From assembly GCF_000379105.1 (NCBI RefSeq), contig NZ_KB900609.1, positions 441,781-505,780 of the forward strand: a stretch of DNA of 64,000 nucleotides, in the 5' to 3' direction. Positions 35,116 to 45,077 of this stretch are shown here, one piece after another. This DNA is from Methylobacterium sp. WSM2598 (lineage in GTDB: Bacteria > Pseudomonadota > Alphaproteobacteria > Rhizobiales > Beijerinckiaceae). The notes below the pieces were generated by a model. It saw only the letters and a program-made list of their open reading frames with translations, did not search any database and was not told the DNA's origin. The position numbers and the translations under genes were made by a program. The number at the start of each line of letters is the position of its first letter. Positions within the stretch are counted from its first letter, which is position 1.

Positions 35116-36876
35116 ATGCCGAACCGCCGCACCCTCGCGATCCCCGCCCTCGCGGTCTTTGCCTGCCTGGCGCTCGCGGCGCCCGCATCGGCGCAGGGCG
35201 CGCCGCCCGGCATGCCGGGGGCGGGCGCCATCCAGTCGGACGAGGCGCGGCTGCTCCCGGCCTTCGCCCCGCACGGCATGGTGGCCTCGCAGGACGCGCG
35301 GGCGACGCGGGTCGGCGTCGCGATCCTGCGGGCGGGCGGCAACGCGGTCGACGCGGCCGTGGCGGTGGGCTTCGCCCTGGCCGTGACCCTGCCCCGGGCG
35401 GGGAATCTCGGCGGCGGCGGCTTCATGCTGGTGCACCTCGCCAAGAGAAGCGAGACCGTCGCGATCGATTACCGGGAGACGGCGCCGGCCGCGGCGACAC
35501 GGGACCTCTTCCTGGGTCCGGACGGCGAGCCGGACCCCGCCCTGTCGACCGCCTCCGGCAAGGCGGTGGGCGTGCCGGGCACGGTGCGCGGCCTCGCCGA
35601 GGCGCTGGCCCGCTACGGCTCCGGGCGCTTCACCCTCGCCGAGCTGATCGCCCCGGCCGAGGCGCTCGCCCGCGAGGGAATCACGGTCGAGGACGATCTC
35701 GCCGCCTCGCTGCCGCGGGCGGCCGGCATCCTCGGGCGATACGAGTCGAGCCGGGCGGTGTTCTTCCGCGGGGATCGGCCCTACGGCTGGGGCGAGCGGC
35801 TGGTCCAGCCGGACCTCGCCGCGACCCTGCGCCGGATCGCCGAGGGAGGCCCGGACGCCTTCTACCGCGGCGAGGTCGCGGAGAGGATCGTGGCCGCCGT
35901 GCGGGGGGCGGGCGGCGCGATGACGCCGGAGGATCTCGCCTCCTACCGGGTGGTCCTGCGCGCCCCGGTGCGCGGCGCCTATCGGGGCCACGAGGTGGTG
36001 GCGATGCCGCCCCCGAGCTCCGGCGGCGTGCACCTCGTGGAGATCCTCAACATCCTCGAAGGCTACGACCTCGCCGCGAAGGGGGCGGGCAGCGCCGAGG
36101 CGATCCACCTCCTCGCCGAGGCGATGAAGCAGGCCTACGCGGACCGCGCCGCCTATCTGGGCGATCCCGACCGCGTCCGCGTGCCGGTGGCCGGCCTGAC
36201 CGCCAAATCCTACGCGGCGCGGCTGCGGGCGCTGATCGACCCGGACCGGGCCCGGCCGGCCGGGGAGGTGCGGGCCGGCAATCCCCTGCCCGAGGAGCCC
36301 GACCAGACCACCCACTTCTCCGTGGTCGATTCCGAGGGCAACGCGGTCGCGAACACCTTTACGCTCAACTTCTCCTACGGGCTCGGCCTCGTCGCGGCAG
36401 GGACGGGGGTGCTCCTCAACAACGAGATGGACGATTTCTCCGCCAAGCCCGGGGCGCAGAACGCCTACGGCCTCGTCGGCGGAGAGGCCAACGCGGTCGC
36501 GCCCGGCGCGCGGCCGCTCTCCAGCATGACGCCGGCCTTCGTCCTGCGCGACGGCCGGCTCCTCCTGGTGACCGGCAGCCCCGGCGGCAGCCGCATCATC
36601 TCCACGGTGCTGCAGGTGGTCACCGGCGTGATGGATTTCGGGCTCAACCTCGCCGAGGCGGTCGCGGCGCCGCGCGTGCATCACCAGTGGCGGCCGGACG
36701 CGCTCCTGGTCGAGACCGGGCTGTCTCCCGACACGCTGGCGCTTTTGCGGGCGAAGGGCCACCGGGTCGTGGTCGGCTCGACCTCCGGCTCGGCGAGTTC
36801 GGTGATGGCGGTGCCCGGCGGCTGGGCCGGGGCGGCGGATCCGCGCCAGCGCGGCACGCTCGCGGAGGGTCACTGA
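35116..36876 (+). CDS. ggt: Gamma-glutamyltransferase
   Basis: This 586-residue periplasmic enzyme hydrolyses or transfers the gamma-glutamyl group of glutathione and related peptides. It has a signal peptide (residues 1-26, ASA-Q). The precursor cuts itself before Thr398 (DQ-TTHFSVVDSEGNAVA), the nucleophile of the small subunit. Other landmarks are ILRAGGNAVDAAVA, NLGGGGFMLVH, RETAP, MPPPSSGG, LNNEMDDFS, PLSSMTPAFV and GSPGGSRII. ATG 35116 follows GGGAGA. An ECF sigma gene follows after 65 bases. Confidence 0.93.
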   Translation: MPNRRTLAIPALAVFACLALAAPASAQGAPPGMPGAGAIQSDEARLLPAFAPHGMVASQDARATRVGVAILRAGGNAVDAAVAVGFALAVTLPRAGNLGGGGFMLVHLAKRSETVAIDYRETAPAAATRDLFLGPDGEPDPALSTASGKAVGVPGTVRGLAEALARYGSGRFTLAELIAPAEALAREGITVEDDLAASLPRAAGILGRYESSRAVFFRGDRPYGWGERLVQPDLAATLRRIAEGGPDAFYRGEVAERIVAAVRGAGGAMTPEDLASYRVVLRAPVRGAYRGHEVVAMPPPSSGGVHLVEILNILEGYDLAAKGAGSAEAIHLLAEAMKQAYADRAAYLGDPDRVRVPVAGLTAKSYAARLRALIDPDRARPAGEVRAGNPLPEEPDQTTHFSVVDSEGNAVANTFTLNFSYGLGLVAAGTGVLLNNEMDDFSAKPGAQNAYGLVGGEANAVAPGARPLSSMTPAFVLRDGRLLLVTGSPGGSRIISTVLQVVTGVMDFGLNLAEAVAAPRVHHQWRPDALLVETGLSPDTLALLRAKGHRVVVGSTSGSASSVMAVPGGWAGAADPRQRGTLAEGH

Positions 36877-36941
36877 GGAGACCGGGATTACGGGCCGGCC
36901 TCGGCGCGTTCATCTCATGTAGGCCCCCTCAGATCCGGACC

Positions 36942-37523
36942 ATGACCTCACGCAAGCGCCTCGACGTCGTCGACCTGATCGTGCCGCTGCGGCGCTACGC
37001 CCGCGCGCTCACCCGCGACCCGGCCCAGGCGGACGATCTCGTGCACGACGCCCTCGTGCGCGCCCTGGAACATCAGAGCTCGCTCAAGAGCGGGACCAAC
37101 CTGCGCACCTGGCTGATGACGGTGCTGCACAACGCCTTCATCGACGGGCAGCGCCGCCGCCAAGTGGAGGCGCGCTACGCCGAGACCCTCGAGCACATCG
37201 CCGACGAGGCGGTGCCCGCCGGTCAGGACAGCCACGTGCGCCTCGCCCAGATCCGCGAGGCCTTCGCGCGGCTGCCCGAGGAGCAGCGGGCGGCGCTCCA
37301 CCTGGTGACGATCGAGGGCATGGCCTACCAGGAGGCCGCCGACGTGCTCGGCATCCCGATCGGTACGCTGATGTCGCGGCTCGGGCGCGGCCGCGCGGCC
37401 CTGCGCAGTTTCGAGAGCGGGGAGAACCGGCTGGCGCCCCCCGCCGCGCCCCCGCCGCCGGAGGTCAGCCCGCGCCTGCGCGTGGTTCAGGGCGGCCGCC
37501 CGTCCGTGGAGTACGACCGATGA
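36942..37523 (+). CDS. ECF RNA polymerase sigma factor
   Basis: A 193-residue sigma-70 family factor with region 2 (YARALTRDPAQADDLVHDAL, TNLRTWLMTVLHNAFIDGQRRR) and region 4 (RLPEEQRAALHLVTIEGMAY, QEAADVLGIPIGTLMSRLGR). The Pro-rich tail is non-conserved. Its TGA overlaps the ATG of a transmembrane anti-sigma factor, the usual pairing for stimulus-controlled sigma factors. It resembles the EcfG group in region 2 but the membrane partner argues for another ECF group. Confidence 0.9.
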   Translation: MTSRKRLDVVDLIVPLRRYARALTRDPAQADDLVHDALVRALEHQSSLKSGTNLRTWLMTVLHNAFIDGQRRRQVEARYAETLEHIADEAVPAGQDSHVRLAQIREAFARLPEEQRAALHLVTIEGMAYQEAADVLGIPIGTLMSRLGRGRAALRSFESGENRLAPPAAPPPPEVSPRLRVVQGGRPSVEYDR

Positions 37524-38296
37524 TGGACCCGATCACCGAGAGCGACCTGAACGCCTATATCGACGGCCAGCTCGATCTCCCGCGGCGGATCGAGGTCGAG
37601 GGCCACCTCGCGGCCCATCCGGAGATCGCCGCCCGGGTGATGGCGGACCTGCGCACCCGCGACGCGCTCTGCGCCGCTTTCGCGCCGTCCCATCCCCGCC
37701 TGCATCCCGGTCCGATGCCCGAGCGCATCGCCGTGGCGGCCCGCCGCCTCGACCGGGCGCTGACCTGGCGGCGGATCGGCCAGCGCTTCCAGCGCGCCGC
37801 GGTCGTCGCCTTCCTGGTCGGCGCCGGGTGGCTGATGCATGCCGAGACGGGCGGGTTCGGGGTGCCGGGCACCATCGCCTCGACCCACTCGCCGCCCTTC
37901 GTGGAGGACGCGATCCAGGCCCGGCAGGCCTCGCAGCTGCGCGCCCGCGTCGCCTCCCTGCGGCCGAGCCCGGCCTACGACCGGGCCGGCGTCGAGGCCG
38001 CCACCGGGATCCGCCTGCCGGACCTGCCGCGCGACTGGCGGGTGCGCGACCTGCAGATCGTCCCGACCCGCTCCGGCGCGGGCGTGGAGGTGGCGATCGA
38101 CGCGGCTTCGCTCGGCCCCGTGGCGCTCTTCGCGACCCAGACCGCGGACGAGGCGGCGCTCGCCCCCGAGGTGACGCGCGGCAGCGACGCGGTGACGGTC
38201 TACTGGAAGGCCGGCCACACCGCCTACGCGCTGAGCGGCGGCGACGAGCCGGCGCTCGGCCGCGCCGCCGAGACGCTCGGCGCGCCGCGGCCCTGA
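37520..38296 (+). CDS. Transmembrane anti-sigma factor
   Basis: A 258-residue protein with an N-terminal cytoplasmic anti-sigma segment (DLNAYIDGQLDLPRRIEVEG), one transmembrane helix (about residues 92-110) and a periplasmic domain (about 140-250) that may sense envelope signals. A zinc-type HxxxCxxC motif is absent. It overlaps the sigma gene by ATGA, so the pair is made in ratio. Confidence 0.8.
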   Translation: MMDPITESDLNAYIDGQLDLPRRIEVEGHLAAHPEIAARVMADLRTRDALCAAFAPSHPRLHPGPMPERIAVAARRLDRALTWRRIGQRFQRAAVVAFLVGAGWLMHAETGGFGVPGTIASTHSPPFVEDAIQARQASQLRARVASLRPSPAYDRAGVEAATGIRLPDLPRDWRVRDLQIVPTRSGAGVEVAIDAASLGPVALFATQTADEAALAPEVTRGSDAVTVYWKAGHTAYALSGGDEPALGRAAETLGAPRP

Positions 38297-38357
38297 CACC
38301 CCCCTTCCGCCGGTCTCCCCCGCCGACCGGCGGCGTCTCCACGAGGATCACCGACCG

Positions 38358-39068
38358 ATGAACACGCCTTACGCTTGGCAGAGCACGGCGGCGCCCTCCG
38401 CCGCCCTCTTCGACGAGGGCCTGCGGCAGCACATGCTGCGGGTCTACAACCGGATGGGGCTCGGCCTCGCCCTGACCGGCCTCGTCGCCTTCGCGGTGTC
38501 GGCGACGCCGTCCATCGCCCAGCCCCTGTTCGGCACGCCGCTGAAATACGTGGTGATGCTGGCGCCGCTCGCCTTCATCCTGTTCCTGTCGTTCCGCATC
38601 GAGCAGATCTCGGCCGCCACCGCCCAGACCCTGTTCTGGAGCTTCTGCGCGGTGATGGGGCTGTCGCTGGCCTCGGTCTTCCTGGTCTTCACCGGGACGA
38701 GCATCGCGCGCACCTTCTTCATCACGGCGGCGATGTTCGGCGCGACGAGCCTGTACGGCTACACCACGAAGCGCGACCTCTCGCGGATGGGCTCCTTCCT
38801 GATGATGGGCCTGATCGGCGTCGTCATCGCGAGCCTCGTCAACATCTTCCTGGCGTCGAGCGCGCTGCACTTCGCCATCTCGCTGATCGGCGTCGTGATC
38901 TTCGTCGGCCTGACGGCCTACGACACCCAGTCGATCAAGGAGCAGTACGCGGAGCACTGGGACCAGGAGACCAGCGGCAAGCTCGCGGTGTTCGGGGCGC
39001 TGTCGCTCTACCTGAACTTCATCAACCTGTTCCAGCTGCTTCTGAACTTCACCGGCGAGCGGGAGTAG
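38358..39068 (+). CDS. Bax inhibitor-1/YccA family membrane protein
   Basis: A 236-residue protein with seven hydrophobic helices. It shows the family stretches VYNRMGLGLALTG, SLYGYTTKRDLSRMG, VGLTAYDTQSIKE and LSLYLNFINLFQLLL; the conserved Asp in AYDTQ is the likely pH-sensing residue of calcium-leak members. Bacterial homologues modulate membrane proteases such as FtsH. ATG 38358. Confidence 0.93.
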   Translation: MNTPYAWQSTAAPSAALFDEGLRQHMLRVYNRMGLGLALTGLVAFAVSATPSIAQPLFGTPLKYVVMLAPLAFILFLSFRIEQISAATAQTLFWSFCAVMGLSLASVFLVFTGTSIARTFFITAAMFGATSLYGYTTKRDLSRMGSFLMMGLIGVVIASLVNIFLASSALHFAISLIGVVIFVGLTAYDTQSIKEQYAEHWDQETSGKLAVFGALSLYLNFINLFQLLLNFTGERE

Positions 39069-39107
39069 GGGTCCCCCCTTCCCTTCCTCTCCTCGACGGT
39101 GCTGGGG

Positions 39108-39134
39108 AGCCCCCCGTCCCTCGGACGGGGGGCT
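39108..39134 (+). terminator. Strong hairpin terminator after YccA-like gene
   Basis: AGCCCCCCGTCC and GGACGGGGGGCT pair perfectly over 12 bp around a CTC loop, 40 bases past the stop; a short TTTC follows. Confidence 0.7.
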
Positions 39135-39281
39135 TCGCCGTTTCGGGCGGGCCTCCCGGACGGGGGCGGCCCGCGCCCGGGCCGGGCAACGATCGATCCG
39201 ATCGATTGAAACGACCTGATCAATGCGTTGGACCGATGTATCGGCGGTGGGGATCATGCGCGGGCCACGCGAGATCCGCCC

Positions 39282-40403
39282 ATGCCCAGCATCGAGATCG
39301 CCACCGACGCCGCGACCCGCGGCGCAGCCCTGACCCGCACCGGCCGTGGCCTCGGCGCGCTGCGCCGGGTGATGCCCGGCCTCGCCCTGTGCCTCGCCGT
39401 CGCCGCCGCCTCCGTCGGGCTGGAGCGGGTCGAGGCGCGCCTGTTCGGACGCGCGTGGCTCGAAGCCCTGGTGCTGGCCATCCTGATCGGCACCGCCCTG
39501 CGCACGGCCTGGGCGCCGCCCGCGCGCTGGCGGCCCGGCATCGCCCTTTCGGCCAAGACGCTGCTCGAGATCGCGGTGGTGCTGCTCGGCGCCTCGCTCA
39601 GCGCCGACGCGATCCTGGCGGCCGGTCCCGGCCTGCTCGTCGGCATCGCGGCCGTCGTGGCCGCCGCCATCGCGCTCGGCTACGGCCTCGGCCGCGCGCT
39701 CGGCCTGCCCCGGCGCATGGCGGTGCTGGTGGCCTGCGGCAACGCGATCTGCGGCAACTCCGCCATCGCCGCCGTCGCCCCGGTGATCGGGGCGGACGGG
39801 GAGGAGGTGGCGGCCTCGATCGCCTTCACCGCCGTGCTCGGCGTGCTGGTGGTGCTCGGCCTGCCCCTCCTGGTGCCGCTCCTGCACCTGTCCGCCACGC
39901 AGTACGGAGTGCTGGCGGGGCTCACGGTCTACGCGGTGCCGCAGGTGCTCGCCGCCACCGCGCCGGTGGCCGCGCTCAGCGCGCAGGTCGGGACGCTCGT
40001 CAAGCTCGTGCGCGTGCTCATGCTCGGCCCGGTGGTGCTCGGACTGTCCCTCGCCGCGCGCCGCCTGCCCGAGGAGACCGACGAGGCCGCGCCGCGCGGT
40101 GCGGCGGGCGATCGACCGGCGCGGGCGCGGGTGGCGCTCCACCACCTCGTGCCCTGGTTCATCCTCGCCTTCCTCGCCATGGCGGCCCTGCGCTCGCTGG
40201 GCCTCGTGCCGCGGGCGGCGCTGGGGCCGATCGCCGACGGCGCGACGATCCTGACGGTCGTCTCCATGGCCGCGCTCGGCCTCGGCGTGGACGTGCGGGT
40301 CGTGGCCAAGGCCGGTCCGCGCGTCACCCTGGCCGTCACGCTCTCGCTCCTGGGGCTGGGCCTCGTCGGCCTCGGCCTGATCCGCCTGCTCGGCATCGCC
40401 TGA
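39282..40403 (+). CDS. YeiH/UPF0324 family putative exporter
   Basis: A 373-residue permease with about ten hydrophobic helices. Family signatures are visible: LLEIAVVLLGASLSADAILA, LVACGNAICGNSAIAA and LTVYAVPQVLAAT, with LGLGVDVRVV near the end. Members are tied to sulphonate/taurine-derived sulphite or cytosine-type export in different species; the substrate here is unknown. ATG 39282 is preferred over an upstream start at 39228. A LysR-type gene lies convergently downstream. Confidence 0.88.
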   Translation: MPSIEIATDAATRGAALTRTGRGLGALRRVMPGLALCLAVAAASVGLERVEARLFGRAWLEALVLAILIGTALRTAWAPPARWRPGIALSAKTLLEIAVVLLGASLSADAILAAGPGLLVGIAAVVAAAIALGYGLGRALGLPRRMAVLVACGNAICGNSAIAAVAPVIGADGEEVAASIAFTAVLGVLVVLGLPLLVPLLHLSATQYGVLAGLTVYAVPQVLAATAPVAALSAQVGTLVKLVRVLMLGPVVLGLSLAARRLPEETDEAAPRGAAGDRPARARVALHHLVPWFILAFLAMAALRSLGLVPRAALGPIADGATILTVVSMAALGLGVDVRVVAKAGPRVTLAVTLSLLGLGLVGLGLIRLLGIA

Positions 40404-40421
40404 GCGGCCCCGCCCCGACGC

Positions 40422-40464
40422 CGAGAGCGGCACTCGATCACGTTGCAATCGGGTGCCGCTCTCG
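40422..40464 (+). terminator. Hairpin terminator after YeiH-like gene
   Basis: CGAGAGCGGCAC (40422-40433) pairs perfectly with GTGCCGCTCTCG (40453-40464) around a 19-base loop, followed by ATCTTT. It can serve the YeiH-like gene. Confidence 0.6.
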
Positions 40465-40478
40465 ATCTTTGATCTTGC

Positions 40479-40527
40479 CGCGTTTTCTGCGACGAACCGG
40501 CATCCACTTCATCGGAAAATGCTCTAG
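40479..40527. repeat. Copy of a widespread Rhizobiales intergenic motif
   Basis: The segment containing GTTTTCTGCGACGAACCGG and ATCGGAAAATGCTCTAG resembles a motif I recall from many Rhizobiales intergenic regions (AACCGGnnnCCACTTnnnnGGAAnATGCTCTA). Its CTA supplies the complement of the LysR stop codon. The identification is from memory and unverified. Confidence 0.4.
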
Positions 40528-41411
40528 CCCGGCGGCCCGGCGATCAGGGCGAGGAGCGCGTCGGCGGCGCGGCTGCGATAGCGCTCCCGGTGCCGCAGGA
40601 CACGGAAGGCCCGGCTCGGCAGGGGGAAGGGCGGCGCCGCCAGGCTGCCCGCCCGCAGGGCCGGCGCGACGACGCTGTGGGAGAGCACGCTCGCCCCCGC
40701 CCCCCCCTCGACCGCCGCCCGCACGGGCTCGTTCGAGGGCAGTTCCAGCACGACCCGCAGCCCGGAGGGCGCGATCCCGGCGCCGGTCAGGGCGGCTTCC
40801 AGGACCGAGCGCGTGCCGGAACCCGCCTCGCGCATCACCCACGCGGCCTCGGCCAGATCCTGCGGGCGCACCGTCGCGCGGGCGGCGAGGCGATGGTCCG
40901 GCGCGGTGATCAGGACGAGCCTGTCGTCGGCGACGTCCTCGCTCGCGAGCATCGGATCGTCGATCCTCCCTTCCACGAAGCCGAGTTCGGCGGTCCCGGC
41001 CTGCACCGCGGCCGCGACCTCGGCCGTGTTGCCGATCGCGAGGGTGACGACGATCTCGGGGAAGAGCCGGCGGAAGGCGACGAGGTGGCGGGGGAGCCAG
41101 TGGCTCGCGATGGTCTGGCTGGCCTGCACGCGCAGGGTGCCGCGCCGCAGGCCCGAGAGGTCCGCGAGCACGGCCTCGGCCGTGGCCGCGCGCGCCAGCA
41201 CGGCCCGCGCCTCGCCCAGGAAGAGGCGGCCGGCCTCGGTCAACGCGACGCCGCGCCCGACGCGGTGGAAGAGCTTGGTGGCGTGCCGCTCCTCCAGCGC
41301 GGCCACCGCCGCGCTGACCGCCGATTGCGAGAGGTTCAGCGCCTCGGCGGCGCGGGTCACGTGCTGGCGCTCGGCCACCGCGACGAAGATGCGAAGCTGC
41401 TCTAGGGTCAC
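40524..41411 (-). CDS. LysR-type transcriptional regulator
   Basis: A 295-residue LysR protein: N-terminal HTH (VTRAAEALNLSQSAVSAAVA, LEERHATKLF) and a periplasmic-binding-like effector domain (residues about 90-295). It resembles YeiE/CysB-type regulators, whose genes often neighbour yeiH, and here the two are convergent. The start is GTG 41411. The effector is unknown. Confidence 0.9.
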   Translation of the reverse strand: MTLEQLRIFVAVAERQHVTRAAEALNLSQSAVSAAVAALEERHATKLFHRVGRGVALTEAGRLFLGEARAVLARAATAEAVLADLSGLRRGTLRVQASQTIASHWLPRHLVAFRRLFPEIVVTLAIGNTAEVAAAVQAGTAELGFVEGRIDDPMLASEDVADDRLVLITAPDHRLAARATVRPQDLAEAAWVMREAGSGTRSVLEAALTGAGIAPSGLRVVLELPSNEPVRAAVEGGAGASVLSHSVVAPALRAGSLAAPPFPLPSRAFRVLRHRERYRSRAADALLALIAGPPG

Positions 41412-41692
41412 GCCTGGGGCTTAGCAGCCGGAGCGCCCGGCGTCTCGGGTCCGCAGCGCCTCCCGCCCCCGAGCCCGCGGAACCGCGCGGCGCCGGCGCG
41501 CCGCGGGCGGGAGGACGGGGATCGCGCCTCCCGCACCCTCTCCGCCCTCGGCGCGGCCGCGCGCCGGAAAGGGCGTGGTCCCGCGCAGATCCGCCGCCGC
41601 CGAACGCGAAACCCCGCCCGGGCGCGATCCCGGACGGGGTGACGGGTGCGATGCCGGGCGGGCCGGCGACTCCCGGGCTCATCCCCATCCGC
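41412..41692. other. Intergenic GC-rich region
   Basis: No gene is supported upstream of the LysR start in this 281-base stretch. It is GC-rich with short imperfect inverted repeats and leads into the dispersed element of locus C. Confidence 0.55.
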
Positions 41693-41821
41693 GAGATCCC
41701 TTCGGGATGGCGGATCTGGGCGTCGCTCAAGCGCCGCGCGGGCTCGTGATACGCTGTCCGAACGTGATCGTCCGGACAGCGTATGATCGGGACCCGCTCG
41801 GATCGACCGGATCCCGGATCA
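41693..41821. repeat. Dispersed 3'-end element, locus C
   Basis: The plus strand shows ATCCC-TTC-GGGAT, GGCGGAT, the core TCGCTCAAGCGCCGCGCGGG, then a perfect 12-bp hairpin ATACGCTGTCCG / CGGACAGCGTAT (41749-41760 and 41773-41784) and CCGGATCCCGGATCA. The last TCA is the complement of the porin stop codon. Compared with locus A the stem carries a compensatory C-to-A/G-to-T change. Confidence 0.8.
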
Positions 41822-43072
41822 GAAGGTGAAGCCGGTCTCGATCAGGTAGCGGTCCTGCGAGGTCTTGTTGCCGGCCTTGCCGAAGCCGAGGCCCGCCGTG
41901 ATGTCGTAGAGCTGAACGTGCGCATACTCGCCGCGCAGGAAGTAGCGGCCGAAGGTGAAGGTCGGGGTGACCGTGACCGAAAGGGCGGAGCTGCCCGGCC
42001 CGTAGAGCAGGCTGGTAAGCCCCGTGAAGCGGTTGCCCGTCTGCGTCTCGTACTCGACGCGGCCGGCCAGGGCGAAATTGTCGTTGAAGGCGTAGCTCGC
42101 CAGGATCGCGCCGCCATAGGTCGAGGCGCTCTCCAGGATCCCGATGCGCGGATCACGCTCGACATTCGTGAACTGGAAGTAGGGCGTGATGATCCACGGC
42201 CCGTCCGAATAGGTGTAGTTGATGTTGAAGATGCCGCTGTTCTGCTGGAACAAGGGCGTCGCGAACTGGTAGCGGAAGCTCTTGATCCCGGCATTGGTCC
42301 GGTCGACGTTGAAGCCGCCGTTCACGCCGATCGTGTTGGCGTCGTTCAGCTTGTAGGCCACCGAGCCGGTGAACCAGCTGATCTCACCCGAGTAGAACCC
42401 GTCCGTGCCCGCCACCGACACCGACCACGGGCCCTCCGACCAGTTCACCTGGACGCCGTGGTTGATGATGTTCTCCTGGAAGAACAGCAGGCCGCGCGAG
42501 ATGTTCAGGTTCTGGAAGGTGAAGGGCGCCTCGCTGCCGATCAGCGTCGGCATGCGGCCGCCCTGGATCGACCACGCGTCGTTGATCTGCCACTTGCCGA
42601 AGGCGACCGGCAGCGGCCCGAACAGCAGGTCGGTCTGGTTGATGGCGCTGTAATTCTGCGCCCCGAGGGTGGGCACCGCGTAGGCGCCGGCCGCGATGTA
42701 GAACTGGAACGGGCCATCCGCCTTCTGGACGAAGCCCATCAGGTTGGAGAAGTCCACCCGCGCGGCCCGGTCCCGGTCCGGGAAGATGCCGAGCGGCAGG
42801 GCCAGGCCCGGCGCGAACTGGTTCGTCTGCGTGTAGGCGTAGCCCGTGAGCGCGCCGCCGACATAGATGTCGCCGAAGCCGCCGATCGTGAAGCAGGTCG
42901 GGTCCGGGTTCTGCTTGATCGGTCCGTTATAGGCCGGGAACGAGAGCGTGGCCTTGCAGGCCGCGGGCGCCGCCGGGGCCGGCGCGACCTTGGGGGGCAG
43001 GTCCGCCGCCTGAGCGTAGCCGGACAAGACGGCTAAGGCGGCCATGCTGAGGGAGGTGAAGCGGATCGCCAC
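41819..43072 (-). CDS. Outer-membrane porin, OmpL-like beta-barrel
   Basis: A 417-residue outer-membrane protein with a signal peptide (AVLSGYAQA-AD), a short Pro/Ala linker with two cysteines, and alternating beta-strands rich in aromatic girdle residues (GGFGDIYVGGALTGYAY, NINYTYSDGPWIITPYFQF). It ends in Phe (ETGFTF), the outer-membrane insertion signal. It fits the putative beta-barrel porin-2 family. The start is taken as GTG 43072; TTG 43087 is also open. The channel's substrate is unknown. Confidence 0.85.
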   Translation of the reverse strand: MAIRFTSLSMAALAVLSGYAQAADLPPKVAPAPAAPAACKATLSFPAYNGPIKQNPDPTCFTIGGFGDIYVGGALTGYAYTQTNQFAPGLALPLGIFPDRDRAARVDFSNLMGFVQKADGPFQFYIAAGAYAVPTLGAQNYSAINQTDLLFGPLPVAFGKWQINDAWSIQGGRMPTLIGSEAPFTFQNLNISRGLLFFQENIINHGVQVNWSEGPWSVSVAGTDGFYSGEISWFTGSVAYKLNDANTIGVNGGFNVDRTNAGIKSFRYQFATPLFQQNSGIFNINYTYSDGPWIITPYFQFTNVERDPRIGILESASTYGGAILASYAFNDNFALAGRVEYETQTGNRFTGLTSLLYGPGSSALSVTVTPTFTFGRYFLRGEYAHVQLYDITAGLGFGKAGNKTSQDRYLIETGFTF

Positions 43073-43488
43073 GATTCTCAAGTCCAAATGTCGGTCTGAC
43101 TACGGCTAAGCTGGCAGCGCGGGCCGGTTGGCGCAAAGGCAATTTCTGGGCACCTGCATACCATTTAGGCAGTTTCCGCGTGGCCGGGCCCAACCGTGTC
43201 CTGTACGCAACACCGCGATAACGACCTAAAGTAAGGTAAGACGTCGTGAGGGCCCGCGCGGCGTCGCGCGCCAGGGGAGGTGGTTCGCGGGCGGCCGCCA
43301 AGCAACGCGCCCGCCTGATCGCGCGACGCGTCCAGCGCCGAGGGATTCGCGGGACCGATGCTTCCCGGACATGTCGCGGATACCCGCTCGGAGCGGTCCC
43401 TGCGGCCGCCTTCCTCAGGGACAACACGCCTGAGCGGGACCGCGTCCGCGGGCGATCCGGATCGCTCCCCTAGGAGCGGGACGGAGGG
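43073..43488. other. Intergenic region upstream of porin
   Basis: No gene is seen. The part nearest the porin (43090-43240) is A+T-richer and should hold its promoter. A small hairpin CGCTCC-CCTA-GGAGCG lies at about 43463-43478. Confidence 0.55.
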
Positions 43489-43503
43489 GCGGGCGAAGCC
43501 CGC
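43489..43503 (-). terminator. Small hairpin after gltL
   Basis: GCGGGC-GAA-GCCCGC forms a perfect 6-bp hairpin 47 bases beyond the gltL stop. It may end the transporter operon, though no U-tract is present. Confidence 0.4.
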
Positions 43504-43549
43504 GGCGCGGCGGCGCCCGTTGCCGCCGCCAGCCCCGTCGAAGGGATCT

Positions 43550-44332
<783 letters not shown>

Positions 44333-44349
44333 GGGAGCCTCTCTGGAAG

Positions 44350-45042
44350 TCAGCGGATGATGGCGATGCGGCGCTGCAGGCGGCGCACCAGGATCGAGGC
44401 GAGGAAGCAGATCGCGAAGTAGACCAAAGCGGCGAAGAGGTACATCTCGACGAGGCGCCCGTCGCGCTGCGCCACCTTCGAGGCGGCGCCGAGGAAGTCG
44501 GTGATCGACAGCACGTAGACGAGCGAGGTGTCCTGGAACAGCACGATGGTCTGGGTCAGCAGGACCGGCAGCATGTTGCGGAAGGCCTGGGGCAGGATGA
44601 CCGACCCCATGCTCTGCCAGTAGGTCAGACCGAGCGCCGAGGCGGCGGCGGCCTGACCCTTGGGGATCGACTGGATGCCCGCCCGCATGATCTCGGAGAA
44701 GTAGGCCGCCTCGAACAGCGTGAAGGTGACGAGCGAGGAGGTGAAGGCGCCGACCTGGATCGGCCGCTCGGCCCCGATCAGCCACTGCCCGAGATACGGC
44801 ACCAGGAAGTAGAACCAGAAGATCACCAGCACCAGCGGCAGCGAGCGCATGAAGTTGACGTAGCCCTTGGCCACCAGCGGCAGCACCGGCAGGCCCGAGA
44901 GCCGCATCATGGCGATGAGCGTGCCGAGGATGGTGCCGCTCACCGCCGCCAGCGCGGTCAGCGTCAGCGTGAAGGTCATCCCGGTGAGGAAGAGGTAGGG
45001 CAGCGCGCTGACGATGACGCTGAAATCGAAGTTCGACAGCAT
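44350..45042 (-). CDS. gltK: ABC amino-acid transporter permease
   Basis: A 230-residue inner-membrane permease of the HisM/GltK type with five hydrophobic helices and the EAA loop ([30 protein letters not shown]). It begins 35 bases after the stop of gltJ and 17 bases precede gltL, so they form one operon. The substrate is probably glutamate, aspartate or a related acid, judged from the binding protein and from the neighbouring dgcN-dgcA. Confidence 0.92.
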   Translation of the reverse strand: MLSNFDFSVIVSALPYLFLTGMTFTLTLTALAAVSGTILGTLIAMMRLSGLPVLPLVAKGYVNFMRSLPLVLVIFWFYFLVPYLGQWLIGAERPIQVGAFTSSLVTFTLFEAAYFSEIMRAGIQSIPKGQAAAASALGLTYWQSMGSVILPQAFRNMLPVLLTQTIVLFQDTSLVYVLSITDFLGAASKVAQRDGRLVEMYLFAALVYFAICFLASILVRRLQRRIAIIR

Positions 45043-45077
45043 GGACTCTCACCCGCGGCGGAGAGGGAGCGGCGGCC

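Noticed and set aside
37533..40448. A 971-codon minus-strand open frame
   Set aside because: It is antisense to the anti-sigma, YccA and YeiH-like genes, which have clear families; the translation is charged low-complexity sequence.
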